A stretch of 64,000 nucleotides of DNA, from the NCBI RefSeq assembly GCF_012689525.1, contig NZ_CP051516.1, positions 124,001 to 188,000 on the forward strand. The letters are read 5' to 3'. Positions 48,501 to 56,165 of this stretch are shown in pieces. Position numbers and translations under genes: made by a program. Within the stretch, counting starts at the first letter, position 1; each line of letters opens with the position of its first letter. Under the pieces are notes generated by a model, which did no database searches, was not told the origin of the DNA, and saw only the letters and a list, made by a program, of their open reading frames with translations. Origin of the DNA: Paraburkholderia aromaticivorans (GTDB lineage: Bacteria > Pseudomonadota > Gammaproteobacteria > Burkholderiales > Burkholderiaceae).

Positions 48501-49064
48501 CGCGAGCGTCTCGTACGTCTCCTTCTCTTGCGCAACGAGATCTGCGAGATGCTGACTGCTTTCGAGGGATTGCGACGCGCTCTTCAGTTGTGCCTTGAGC
48601 TGGTCGATGTCGATCTGAAGGTCGCGCAGATGCTTGCTGGGGTCTTCAGGTGGCACAAATGCGCCCGGTTTGAAAGCGCTACCCTGCTTCCCGAATGACG
48701 TTTCGAACCAAATTGCGAGCGCGCGAGCGACCTTCAGGCCGTCCATCGCCTCCTTATGCTGGGTCCTAAACTCGTGTGTAGCCTTGTTGCCCTCGACGCG
48801 GAGCGTGTGGAATAGCCCACGGATCGTTTTGTCGAGACCCGCCTCTCGATCAAGCTGAAAAAGGAGGTCCGACTGCTTCGTTGTCTGGTCGAACTCGACG
48901 CCAAAGCGTGCGGCCAGGTCCTGGGCCATCGCCTCGCCGAACTGACGGAGCTTGATGAGGGTTGTATTCGGGTCGCTGGCGAACGTCTGCTCAGCGGCAG
49001 CGCCGAGCTGCGCGAGGAGGGGCGAATGCTCGGCTAGAAAGCTGAAATTCCCGGTCTGGCTCAC
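45600..49064 (-). CDS. hsdR: Type I restriction endonuclease subunit HsdR
   Basis: A 1154-residue motor-nuclease. Order: N-terminal DUF4145-like region (NFSFLAEHSPLLAQLGAAAE, FGEAMAQDLAAR), long coiled coil (about residues 160-260), nuclease domain with PADYMLFAGMMPIAIVEAKRQ (Asp, Glu-x-Lys), SF2 helicase with MATGTGKTRTI (Walker A), IIDEAHRGY (DEAH) and ALTATPAKHT, then the second helicase lobe (LLTTGIDVPTISHLVFLRRVRS) and a C-terminal HsdM-contacting region. It cleaves unmodified DNA after translocation. GTG 49064 (VSQTGNFSFL) matches the family start; an in-frame upstream start would add 39 residues. Confidence 0.94.
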   Translation of the reverse strand: MSQTGNFSFLAEHSPLLAQLGAAAEQTFASDPNTTLIKLRQFGEAMAQDLAARFGVEFDQTTKQSDLLFQLDREAGLDKTIRGLFHTLRVEGNKATHEFRTQHKEAMDGLKVARALAIWFETSFGKQGSAFKPGAFVPPEDPSKHLRDLQIDIDQLKAQLKSASQSLESSQHLADLVAQEKETYETLALQMDVEAKTYKELASEQEAALRKAQQAFDAQLKALQDQLDAKQVTQARISTQKATLQLVLSEDLTRILIDKQLMEAGWDTDSVELKYSKGVRPEPGKNKAIAEWPTHEGPADYMLFAGMMPIAIVEAKRQSKVVADTIQQAERYSRGLKLTPELVAPWQVAGQAGPWPDGQKGSFKVPFVYSCNSRPYIKQLAEQSGTWFRDVRAPSNLSSPLAGFHQPDGLIDRLKRSKEDAEAKLALEGFDYLRLRDYQVKAIQAVEEALSDGQPAALVAMATGTGKTRTIIGLMYRLLKAERFRRILFLVDRTALGQQATDTFDEALLEQNQPLSKIYNVAKLGDMAAEAETRVQVATVQAMVRRILQSDSPPGVDEFDCIIIDEAHRGYTLDQEMTEGELVMRDQNQYLSSYRRVLDYFDAVKVALTATPAKHTTEIFGKPVYTYSYREAVADDWLIDHEPPIRYETLLSKNGISFAKGETVTAINTSTGEIELSELEDELSFGVDAFNKSVISEPFNKVICDELAKELDPFGDEKTLIFCATDMHAEMVKRLLGEAFKEQYGDSYNEAAVEKITGQSDKVSQLIRLYKNEKYPSIAITVDLLTTGIDVPTISHLVFLRRVRSRILYEQMIGRATRRCDEIGKTVFKIYDPVDIYAALQDVSTMKPLVKDPNVTMEQLIGELIDPASIDAPGSAPDRTHAHEVLDALSQGLMRVLRKATHAAEKRPALHERLAQLEQVWGVQPSKLHEYLHSLGPAGAADFVREHMQLLEQLGEVKQLVGTGHMPIISEHADELVLREQSYGEYGRPEDYLDSFNHFIHEQINQSAALSVVVNRPKDLTRAELKEVRMLLDQHGFTEARIKSAWRQQTNQEIAASIVGFIRRAALGEALISFDQRVAQAMESIYKLTNWTPVQRTWLGRLAKQLAHEVVVDQQFVNSTFANDGGAKQLDKMLGGKLDTVLQGLAEALWPQVA

Positions 49065-49370
49065 GGTCTGTTCGTCTGTAGTAATTTGTCTGACGGACTT
49101 TACGCGAAACCCGCGCGCCTGAGAACGGTGACTAGCGCGACTCAGCGCTTGCAAGTCTGTAAGTAGCCGAAATAGCAACAACTGTAACTATGGGCTTTTT
49201 TGCCGAAAAATCTATGGGCCACCATGGAGACCACCCCGCCCCCTGCAGTTGGCTCGCCCCCTCGGAGGGGGTGTTCGGCAAAAAAGAATTACTAGGCGTC
49301 GATTCTCGGCCGATCACCAGCGCCCGCGCACAACCAGCGCGCCGATCGAGATCGGCAGTGCGGCCGGGTT

Positions 49371-49390
49371 GGGGGTATTTTTGGGGGTAT
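49371..49390. repeat. GGGGGTAT direct repeats at the right island end
   Basis: GGGGGTAT occurs at 49371-49378 and again at 49383-49390. The same element is clustered before the integrase gene at the left end. The paired placement suggests sites used in integration or excision. Confidence 0.55.
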
Positions 49391-49451
49391 TTTAAGATGT
49401 CATATGTAGCAAATCATTGCCAGTTATGGATTTGACGGAGCAGTTTGATAG

Positions 49452-49465
49452 TCCTCCTCCCACCA
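49452..49465. other. Probable attR, degenerate tRNA 3' end
   Basis: TCCTCCTCCCACCA matches the 3' end of tRNA-Ala (TCCTCCTCTCCACCA) except for one missing base. It is preceded by GTTTGATA, which resembles the T-loop GTTCGATC. It is placed at the point where gene content returns to chromosomal type. Confidence 0.45.
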
Positions 49466-49483
49466 CTAAGATTTGTCATCACC

Positions 49484-49510
49484 CGAAAACCGGCTACACG
49501 CCGGTTTTCG
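49484..49510. terminator. Hairpin after the island junction
   Basis: CGAAAACCGGC (49484-49494) pairs perfectly with GCCGGTTTTCG (49500-49510). It lies beyond the stop of the minus-strand chemoreceptor. It could be the terminator of that gene, or the ancestral terminator of the tRNA-Ala gene now separated by the island. Confidence 0.5.
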
Positions 49511-49613
49511 CGTTTCCAGCCCGAGCTTTTCGCATTAAGCCGCTCAGCCTCCCGAGCCATATCCTGCGTGAGCGCCACCCACACAAACGCGGCGCTCAAG
49601 CAGAAAAGCACGT

Positions 49614-51371
49614 TCAAAACTTATCCCACCCATCATCCGCACCGACCGCAGCCGCAGCCGCGCCCGCAGCCGTCGCCAACGCGGCACCCGGCGCGACAAC
49701 CGGCACAACCGTCGCCCGCACAACCCGCCGCACAGGCGCGACAACCCGCTCCTGCCGCACCGCTTCCTTCCGCAAAGGCGCCGCCAAAACAAACCCCCCC
49801 GCCCCACCACCATTCAAAATCTGAAAGAACGCCACAGCCTCATTCAACTGCTGCCCCTGATCCTCCATCGACCGCGATGCCGCCGCCGCTTCTTCCACCA
49901 AAGCGGCATTCTGTTGCGTGACATTGTCCATCTGCGTGATCGCAAGATTGACCTGCTCGATGCCGCGGCTTTGTTCACTCGAAGCCGCCGCGATCTCCGA
50001 CATGATGTCCGTCACCCGCGCCACCGCCTGAGTGACTTCGGCCATCGTCTTGCCCGCCTCACCTGCAAGTGCCGACCCGTCGCGGATCTTCCCCACCGAG
50101 GTGGCGATCAGATCCTTGATCTCCTTGGCCGCGCTCGATGAACGCTGCGCCAGGCTTCTGACTTCGCTCGCCACCACCGCGAAACCGCGGCCCTGCTCGC
50201 CGGCGCGCGCGGCTTCGACGGCCGCGTTGAGCGCCAGAATGTTCGTCTGGAACGCAATGCCTTCGATGATGCCCGTGATGTCCGCGATCTTGGTCGAGCT
50301 ATCGCTGATGTCGTGCATCGTGTTCACCACCTGGCCGACCACCTCGCTGCCTTTCTGCGCGACCGACGAAGCATTCGCGGCCAGCATGCTGCCCTGCTGC
50401 GCGTTGTCGGCGTTCTGCTTCACCGTCGAAGTGAGTTCCTCCATGCTCGACGCCGTTTCCTGCAACGAGGCTGCCTGCTGTTCGGTGCGCTGGCTCAGAT
50501 CCATATTGCCCGCGGCGATCTCGCGCGCCGCGCCGGCGATGCTCGTGCTGCTGTCGCGCACGCGTCCGACGATCGTCGTCAGCCGTTCGTTCATCTCGCG
50601 CAGGGCGCCGAGCAGCTTGCTGGTTTCGTCGCTGCCGTCGACCACGATGCGCGTGCGCAGATCGCCTTCCGACACGGTGCGCGCGACGTCGATCGCCTGG
50701 CGCAGCGGTCCGGTCACCGCGCGCGTGATCAGCACGCATGCGCCGATCGCGAGCGCCACCGCGACCAGGCTGATCGCGATCAGCAGATTGCGCTGGTTCT
50801 CGTAGTGCGCCGCGTAGTCGTTGATCATCTGTTCCTGGCGCGCATGCGTGTAGTCGGCATACGCGTTGGTCGCGCGAATCAGCGCGGCGAGCAACGGCCT
50901 GCATTGATCGTCCATCTTGACGATCGCCTCGTCGCGCTTGTTGGTCAGCGCGAGATTGACGATGTCGGTGGCGACCGGTCCATACGAAGCCTCCACCCGA
51001 TTGATCTCGGCGACGAGACTGCGCGCTTTCTCCGACGTGTCGGTTGCGGTCGCGATCATGTCGTTGAGCTTCTTCAGATCGGTTTGCACGTCTTCGTGCG
51101 CGCGCAGCACATCGGCTTTCTCTAATTCGAGGTCCTGCGGTTTGGTCACGAGCACGAGGTTACGCGCGGCGATAGCCCGGCGGTCGACCGCGGTTCGCAC
51201 CTGCACCGCCATGTCCGCGCGTGCGTTGATGCCGTGCACGAAGCTGGAAAAGCTATCGGTTGAGTCGCTGAGCGCTTGCAGGGAAAGCCCGGAAACGGCG
51301 ACGACGATAAGAGACAGCATGCCGAAACCGGCAATGAGTTTTGCTTTAATGGTGAGGTGCTTCAATGTCAC
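49614..51371 (-). CDS. Methyl-accepting chemotaxis protein with CheR-type tail
   Basis: A 585-residue chemoreceptor. A first membrane segment near residues 15-35, a periplasmic four-helix-type sensor (about 40-190), a second membrane segment (LLIAISLVAVALAIGACVLI), HAMP (TGPLRQAIDVARTVSEGDLRTRI) and the signalling domain with the hairpin tip ([38 protein letters not shown]). After an Ala/Val-rich linker it ends in GWDKF, which fits the xWxxF pentapeptide that tethers CheR/CheB (NWETF in Tsr). GTG 51371 is used because GGAG lies nine bases upstream. Confidence 0.93.
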   Translation of the reverse strand: MTLKHLTIKAKLIAGFGMLSLIVVAVSGLSLQALSDSTDSFSSFVHGINARADMAVQVRTAVDRRAIAARNLVLVTKPQDLELEKADVLRAHEDVQTDLKKLNDMIATATDTSEKARSLVAEINRVEASYGPVATDIVNLALTNKRDEAIVKMDDQCRPLLAALIRATNAYADYTHARQEQMINDYAAHYENQRNLLIAISLVAVALAIGACVLITRAVTGPLRQAIDVARTVSEGDLRTRIVVDGSDETSKLLGALREMNERLTTIVGRVRDSSTSIAGAAREIAAGNMDLSQRTEQQAASLQETASSMEELTSTVKQNADNAQQGSMLAANASSVAQKGSEVVGQVVNTMHDISDSSTKIADITGIIEGIAFQTNILALNAAVEAARAGEQGRGFAVVASEVRSLAQRSSSAAKEIKDLIATSVGKIRDGSALAGEAGKTMAEVTQAVARVTDIMSEIAAASSEQSRGIEQVNLAITQMDNVTQQNAALVEEAAAASRSMEDQGQQLNEAVAFFQILNGGGAGGFVLAAPLRKEAVRQERVVAPVRRVVRATVVPVVAPGAALATAAGAAAAAVGADDGWDKF

Positions 51372-51782
51372 GATTTTTATCTCCAATAACGAAACGTGGA
51401 TGCGTTCGCAATGGACTCTCAGGTCCGGGCATGGGAGCGTCTATGTGACCGCCGTACATCGCGGCGGCCTCGCGCGGTCTATCCGTTCGGTGTCTCAGTC
51501 GATGCATGAACGAAAGCGCATCGGCGTAAGACACAAAACGGGTATCCCATTTACCGGATATCGGTTCGCACGCTCGTGTACTGAAGGCAGATCGGGTATA
51601 TCTCTACAAGGCTTGCACGCGATGACCGAGGAAAGTGGGATTTCGTGCTAAATGAATATCTTTAGGCGCGTGATGAAAACATTGCATTGAGCGAGAGGTG
51701 GAGAAATCGCTTGAACGGGTCGCCGTTCCTCTATATGATTGAGCAATCACTCATTTATTTCGTTTAGCAAAACCGAACCCGC
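51372..51782. other. Divergent region between chemoreceptor and TetR gene
   Basis: No gene is supported in these 411 bases. It holds the upstream region of both divergent genes, and a TetR operator-like site at 51738-51755. Confidence 0.45.
51738..51755. promoter_or_regulatory. TetR operator-like site 1
   Basis: ATTGAGCAATCACTCATT contains the inverted repeat TGAG-N6-CTCA. It lies 28 bases before the TetR start. A near-identical sequence in reverse orientation, with two more bases in the centre, precedes the SDR gene, so both are likely bound by this TetR protein. Confidence 0.6.
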
Positions 51783-52355
51783 ATGGCCCGTCCCAAGAGC
51801 GAAGACAAACGTAACGCCATCCTTGCTGCCGCTGCCGAGGTCATCGCCGAGCAGGGACTGGGTGCGCCCACCTCGCGCATCGCCAAAGTGGCGGGCGTGG
51901 CGGAAGGCACGCTGTTCACGTACTTCGACAGCAAAGACGACTTGCTGAACGTCCTGTACCTCGACATCAAGGCCGAACTGCGCGAAGTGATGGTGGCCGG
52001 TTATCCGAAGCACGCCACCGTGCGCGAGCGGGCGCAGTACGTGTGGAACAAATTTGTCGACTGGGGCGTCGCGCACCCGAACAAGCGTCGCGCCATGGCG
52101 CAACTGGCCGTGTCGGAGCGATTGACCGACCACACGCGGGCGACGGGCATGCAGTCGTTCGCGGACATCAACGACATGATTCAGGCAAGCGTGGCGAGCG
52201 GCGCATTGCGGGATCATCCGCCGGCTTTTCTGTCGGCGATCATGGGCGCTTTGGCGGAAACGACCATGGACTTCATCGCTCGGGAACCGGCTGAGGCCGA
52301 GCGTTATCGCAAGGCGGGCTTCGACGCGTTCTGGAACGCGATCGCTCGCCACTAA
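51783..52355 (+). CDS. TetR family transcriptional regulator
   Basis: A 190-residue repressor. The N-terminal helix-turn-helix (KRNAILAAAAEVIAEQGLGAPTSRIAKVAGVAEGTLFTYFDSKDDLL, in parts) is followed by an all-helical ligand domain. It probably represses itself and the downstream SDR gene through two matching operator-like sites. The ligand is unknown. Confidence 0.93.
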   Translation: MARPKSEDKRNAILAAAAEVIAEQGLGAPTSRIAKVAGVAEGTLFTYFDSKDDLLNVLYLDIKAELREVMVAGYPKHATVRERAQYVWNKFVDWGVAHPNKRRAMAQLAVSERLTDHTRATGMQSFADINDMIQASVASGALRDHPPAFLSAIMGALAETTMDFIAREPAEAERYRKAGFDAFWNAIARH

Positions 52356-52371
52356 GTTTTTTTGTCCTATT

Positions 52372-52393
52372 AATGAGTGATTACTTGCTCAAT
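52372..52393. promoter_or_regulatory. TetR operator-like site 2
   Basis: This site runs from AATGAGTGATT to TTGCTCAAT and is the reverse complement of site 1 apart from two inserted bases. It lies between the TetR stop and the SDR ribosome binding site, in a good position to block transcription of the SDR gene. Confidence 0.6.
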
Positions 52394-52412
52394 GAAATTG
52401 AAGGAGTGCAGT

Positions 52413-53288
52413 ATGGCTAAGGTCTGGTTGGTTACCGGCAGCGCCCGTGGACTTGGGCGCGAAATTGTCGAAGCAGCGTTGCAGGCAGGCGAGCAGGTGG
52501 TCGCGACGGCGCGCGACCCCCGTCAGTTGGCGGATCTGTCGGCGCGTCATGGCGAGCGGGTCCGCGCGGTCGCGCTCGACGTCACCGATCCACAGGCGGC
52601 GCGCCAAGCCGTGCAAGCCGCCGTCGACGCGTTCGGCCGGCTGGACGTGGTGGTCAACAATGCGGGCTTCGGGCATCTGGTGCCGTTCGAGCAAAGCTCC
52701 GAGGAGGATTTCCGGGCGCAGATCGACACCAACTTCTACGGCGTCGTCAACGTGACGCGCGCGGCGTTGCCGGTGCTGCGACAGCAGCGCGCCGGCCACA
52801 TCGTCCAGATTTCCTCGGTGGGCGGGCGCGTGGGGATTGCCGGCTTGAGCGCCTATCAGGCTGCCAAGTGGGCCGTGGGCGGCTTCACCGAGGTGATCCG
52901 CCAGGAGCTCGCGCCGTTCGGCGTCCACGTCACCGCGCTCGAACCGGGCGGCATGAAAACGGAGTGGGGCAATGAGGCGGCCGGCGCGACGCCGGAATTG
53001 TGGCCAGATTACGTGCCGTCGGTGGGCGCCGTAGTGGATATGCTGTCGCAGTACATCGGCCATGAAGCCAGCGATCCGGCCAAGGTCGCGCAAGTGGTGC
53101 TCAAGCTCGCCTATCACGATACTTTGCCGGCGCATCTTTTGCTGGGCACCGACGCATTGCACTACTGTGGAGAGGGCGAGAAGGCGCGCGCGGCTGACGC
53201 ACAGGCGTGGCGTGCCGTCAGCGAGTCGACGGACTTCTCCGCGCCGTCGCCGCTGCCGTCGTTTCCGAACGCATCGACTCAGGCTTGA
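52413..53288 (+). CDS. Short-chain dehydrogenase/reductase (SDR)
   Basis: A 291-residue classical-type SDR. The cofactor motif is TGSARGLG near the N-terminus; NNAGFG, the catalytic Ser in QISSVGGR, and YQAAK (Tyr and Lys) are all present. It should be an active NAD(P)H-dependent oxidoreductase. Start ATG 52413 is preceded by AAGGAG. It is controlled by the adjacent TetR regulator by inference. Substrate unknown. Confidence 0.93.
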   Translation: MAKVWLVTGSARGLGREIVEAALQAGEQVVATARDPRQLADLSARHGERVRAVALDVTDPQAARQAVQAAVDAFGRLDVVVNNAGFGHLVPFEQSSEEDFRAQIDTNFYGVVNVTRAALPVLRQQRAGHIVQISSVGGRVGIAGLSAYQAAKWAVGGFTEVIRQELAPFGVHVTALEPGGMKTEWGNEAAGATPELWPDYVPSVGAVVDMLSQYIGHEASDPAKVAQVVLKLAYHDTLPAHLLLGTDALHYCGEGEKARAADAQAWRAVSESTDFSAPSPLPSFPNASTQA

Positions 53289-53353
53289 GCGGCTAGCCGG
53301 ACAACTGGGCCATAGGCGAAGACCGACCAAACGCAACCATGAGGACGATGAAT

Positions 53354-53650
53354 ATGGCGAACTGGACCACTGCGGACATTCCGCCTCAGACCGGCCGTCT
53401 CACGGTGATCACGGGCGTGACCGGCGGGCTGGGTTTCGAGACGGCGCTCGCGCCGGCCAACGCGGGCGCGGACGTCGTGCTCATCGGACGCAACGAGCAG
53501 AAAGCGCAAGCCGCACTCGTCGCGATCCGCGCGGCCTCTTCGAGTTGAAAGGCCCGCCGGGCGATGCGCAGATTGCCCGCCCGGCGCAGAACAAGGCGGT
53601 CGCCGCCCACATGTGGGCGATATCCGAAGCACTGACTAACGCGCGCTGGC
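53354..53650 (+). pseudogene. SDR pseudogene with internal deletion
   Basis: The N-terminus of an SDR is intact (MANWTTADIPPQTGRLTVITGVTGGLG, in parts, then VVLIGRNEQKAQAALVAIRAA), but it ends at a TGA near 53546. Directly after, in another frame, is sequence typical of the C-terminus of the same kind of SDR: LFELKGPPGDAQIARPAQNKAVAAHMWAISEAL. About 200 central residues, including the catalytic Tyr-Lys, are missing. A single deletion joining the two ends near 53530 explains this. It is non-functional. Confidence 0.75.
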
Positions 53651-53675
53651 CGTGCGCGACCATGGAGCATGCATC

Positions 53676-54377
53676 ATGAAGGTTCTCATTTTTGGCGCGA
53701 CCGGCATGGTCGGGCAAGGTGTGTTGCGCGAGTGCCTGCGCGCGCCCGACGTCGAAACGGTGCAAACGGTCGGCCGCACTCGCAGCGACCAACTCGACCC
53801 GCGGCTCATCGAAGTGATTCAGCCGGACCTGATGGATTTGCGCGCGGTGGAAGCGTCGCTCACGGGTTTCGACGCGTGCTTCTTCTGCCTGGGCGTGTCG
53901 TCGGTGGGGATGCAGGAGGCGGAGTATTCGCGCCTCACGTACGACCTCACGTTGGCGGCGGCGCAGACGCTCGTCCGTCTCAATCCGCAGATGACCTTCG
54001 TCTACGTGTCCGGCGCGAGCACCGACAGCACGGAGCAAGGCCGCAGCATGTGGGCGCGCGTCAAGGGCCGGACCGAGAATGCGTTGCAGCGGCTGCCGTT
54101 CAAGGGCGTCTACCTGTTCCGGCCGGGCGTGATTCAACCGCTGAACGGTGCGCGCTCCAAAACCCGCTCGTACCAATTGTTCTACACGCTGGCCCGGCCT
54201 TTCCTGTCGACGCTGCGTGCGCTCTTCCCGAACCAGATTCTGAGCACCGAAGACATCGGTCTCGCCATGCTGGCGGTCGCCCGCCACGGCGCTGACAAAG
54301 CGGTCCTCGAGACCGCCGACATCCGCGCGTTGAGCCGGTCCGTATCACGGCCCGCGCTAGATCTGCACACCGGCTGA
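53676..54377 (+). CDS. NAD(P)-binding protein, atypical SDR / epimerase-like
   Basis: A 233-residue protein with an N-terminal Rossmann motif (LIFGATGMVGQGVLRECL). ACFFCLGVSSVGM and VYVSGASTDSTEQGRSMWARVKGRTENAL are typical of small HTATIP2-like, atypical SDRs. The usual Tyr-x3-Lys is replaced by W-A-R-V-K, so it may act as a cofactor-binding regulator or reductase. It follows the SDR pseudogene closely and probably belongs to the TetR-controlled unit. Confidence 0.85.
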   Translation: MKVLIFGATGMVGQGVLRECLRAPDVETVQTVGRTRSDQLDPRLIEVIQPDLMDLRAVEASLTGFDACFFCLGVSSVGMQEAEYSRLTYDLTLAAAQTLVRLNPQMTFVYVSGASTDSTEQGRSMWARVKGRTENALQRLPFKGVYLFRPGVIQPLNGARSKTRSYQLFYTLARPFLSTLRALFPNQILSTEDIGLAMLAVARHGADKAVLETADIRALSRSVSRPALDLHTG

Positions 54378-54543
54378 GCACGGGCGAGCGGTGTCAAGCT
54401 CGCCCGACCCGGCAAAAACCCGTCTTTTCGATGGTTCGGCGTGGCGAATCGTCTGGTACGCTACCGGTTCACGGCCCGCGCCGGTCCGGACGCGGCCCTC
54501 TTCTTCACGCGCGTAGGTCAGCGCATGTTCGAAAGAAAAGCCC

Positions 54544-56076
54544 ATGGTGACGCGCCGACCGAACATCGTGATTGCGATCAGTATCGTGCTGGCCAGTGCG
54601 ATTCTTGCGATCGCCGTGTGGGTGCTGGCGCAGATGCGCGACGACGCATTGCGGCGCGCCCAGGATTCGGTCTTTAACGTGTCGCTGCTGGTCGAGCGCG
54701 ACGTGTCGCGCAATCTGGAGATTTACGATCTCTCGCTGCGCGCGGTGATCGACGGCCTGAAACAGCCCGGCGTGCTGGACCTGGATCCGGCCATCCGCCA
54801 GATGGTGCTGTTCGACGGCTCGGCGAGCGCCAAAGACATGGGCTCGATCCTCGTGACCGACGAAGCCGGCAACATCAGGTTCGACTCGCAAGCCACGCCG
54901 CCGCGCAGCGTCAATCTCGCCGACCGTGATTACTTCAAAGTGCAGCGGGACTCGCCCAACGTCGGTCTGTACATCAGCCACCCGTTCATGCCGAAGGTCA
55001 GCGGCAAGCAAATCAGCATCGCGCTGAGCCGGCGCATCACGCGGCCGGACGGCAGTTTCGGCGGCGTGGTGGCCGGCACCATGCGCCTCACCTATTTCCG
55101 CAGCCTGTTCGCCGGCATGAATCTCGGCGCCGGCGGTTCGATGGCGCTGATGCTGAGCGACGGCACGATGCTGATGCGGCGTCCGTTCGATCCGAAAATC
55201 ATCGGTATCAATCTGACCGGCACCGCCAATTACTCGCGCTTCATCCAGCAGCCGAGCGGGGATTTCTTCGGCACGGCGGCGATCGACGGCGTCGAGCGCT
55301 GGTACGCGTTCCGGCATATCGACATGTATCCGCTGATCCTCGACGTCGCGCTGTCCACGCGCGATATCTACGTGGAATGGCGGCGCCGCGCGTGGATCAT
55401 CGGCTCGCTGATCGCCGCGCTCGACTTGACGATCATCGCGCTGGCGGTCCTGTTTTCGCACCAGCTGCGGCATCGCCGCGCGGCCGAAGAAGAGTTGCGC
55501 GTGTTGGCGCGTACCGACGGGCTGACCGGCCTGAACAATCGCCGCACCTTCGAGGAACACGCGGAAGATGAGTGGCGTCGCGCGCAGCGCAACGCATGGC
55601 CGCTGTCGATGCTGCTGATCGACGTCGATAGTTTCAAGGGCTTTAACGACCTGTACGGCCATTCCGCGGGCGACGACGCGCTCACGGCCGTGGCCCGCTG
55701 CATCGCGCAGAGCGTGCGGCGTCCGGGCGATACAGCGGCGCGCTACGGCGGCGAAGAGTTCGCCGTGCTGCTGCCGGACACCGACGAAACCGGCGCAGCT
55801 TTCATCGCCGAGAAGATTCGCGCCGCGGTTCAGGCGCTTCAGCTTCGCCACGTGGCGAGCTCGCACCATGTGCTGACCGTGAGCGTCGGCATCGCTACTA
55901 CGCGAGGCCAGGCATTTGCAACGAGCCGCGCCCTCCTGAACGCCGCCGACGACGCGCTATACGAAGCCAAAGATGCGGGCCGCAATCGCGTGCTGTGCTA
56001 TCGCACTGTGACGCGCGCGTCGCCCACCGGCGGCGCCACGGTGGCACCGGGCGCCGAAGCGCGCAATTCCGTCTAA
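54544..56076 (+). CDS. Diguanylate cyclase with periplasmic Cache-type sensor
   Basis: A 510-residue membrane protein making cyclic di-GMP. TM helix 1 (IVIAISIVLASAILAIAVWVL), a periplasmic dCache-like domain (about 35-280: GSILVTDEAGNIRFDS, NLADRDYFKVQRD, SHPFMPKVSGK), TM helix 2 (IIGSLIAALDLTIIALAVLF) and a GGDEF domain: DGLTGLNNRRTF, LIDVDSFKGFND, and the active motif GGEEF near residue 403. RPGD five residues before GGEEF is an inhibitory I-site, so product inhibition is expected. Confidence 0.95.
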   Translation: MVTRRPNIVIAISIVLASAILAIAVWVLAQMRDDALRRAQDSVFNVSLLVERDVSRNLEIYDLSLRAVIDGLKQPGVLDLDPAIRQMVLFDGSASAKDMGSILVTDEAGNIRFDSQATPPRSVNLADRDYFKVQRDSPNVGLYISHPFMPKVSGKQISIALSRRITRPDGSFGGVVAGTMRLTYFRSLFAGMNLGAGGSMALMLSDGTMLMRRPFDPKIIGINLTGTANYSRFIQQPSGDFFGTAAIDGVERWYAFRHIDMYPLILDVALSTRDIYVEWRRRAWIIGSLIAALDLTIIALAVLFSHQLRHRRAAEEELRVLARTDGLTGLNNRRTFEEHAEDEWRRAQRNAWPLSMLLIDVDSFKGFNDLYGHSAGDDALTAVARCIAQSVRRPGDTAARYGGEEFAVLLPDTDETGAAFIAEKIRAAVQALQLRHVASSHHVLTVSVGIATTRGQAFATSRALLNAADDALYEAKDAGRNRVLCYRTVTRASPTGGATVAPGAEARNSV

Positions 56077-56090
56077 GGGACGCAGTATAA

Positions 56091-56137
56091 ATTTACCCGG
56101 GTAAATATCTTGCATTTGAATTTAACCCGGATATAAT
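56091..56137 (+). promoter_or_regulatory. Promoter with perfect 16-bp palindrome before the DUF2239 gene
   Basis: ATTTACCCGGGTAAAT (56091-56106) is a perfect palindrome. It is followed by a -35-like TTGCAT (56110-56115) and a consensus TATAAT (56132-56137) with 16-base spacing. A related half-site TTTAACCCGG (56121-56130) lies between them. This is a well-formed promoter with probable two-site operator control by an unidentified regulator. Confidence 0.65.
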
Positions 56138-56165
56138 TCGACAAATTCTTCTTTTGGAGTTTGTC

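Larger units (their letters stand above)
30548..49465. mobile_element. Genomic island / P4-like integrative element with defence cargo, about 19 kb
   Basis: The region begins directly after a tRNA-Ala with a P4-type integrase. It contains an AlpA-like regulator and a primase-helicase, and ends near an imperfect copy of the tRNA end. Clusters of GGGGGTAT elements lie at both sides (30652-30710 and 49371-49390). Cargo: EVE-nuclease, caspase-like protease pair, nuclease-related protein, and a type I RM system. Base composition is uneven and more AT-rich than the flanks, especially at 36.0-42.2 kb. No capsid, tail or conjugation genes are seen, so mobility would depend on a helper, as in satellites. 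Confidence 0.75.
49065..49613. other. Right end of the island and chromosomal junction
   Basis: There is no gene here. The stretch holds the hsdR promoter region, two GGGGGTAT copies, the imperfect tRNA-end copy, and a hairpin. The island-to-chromosome junction is placed near 49465. Confidence 0.5.
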
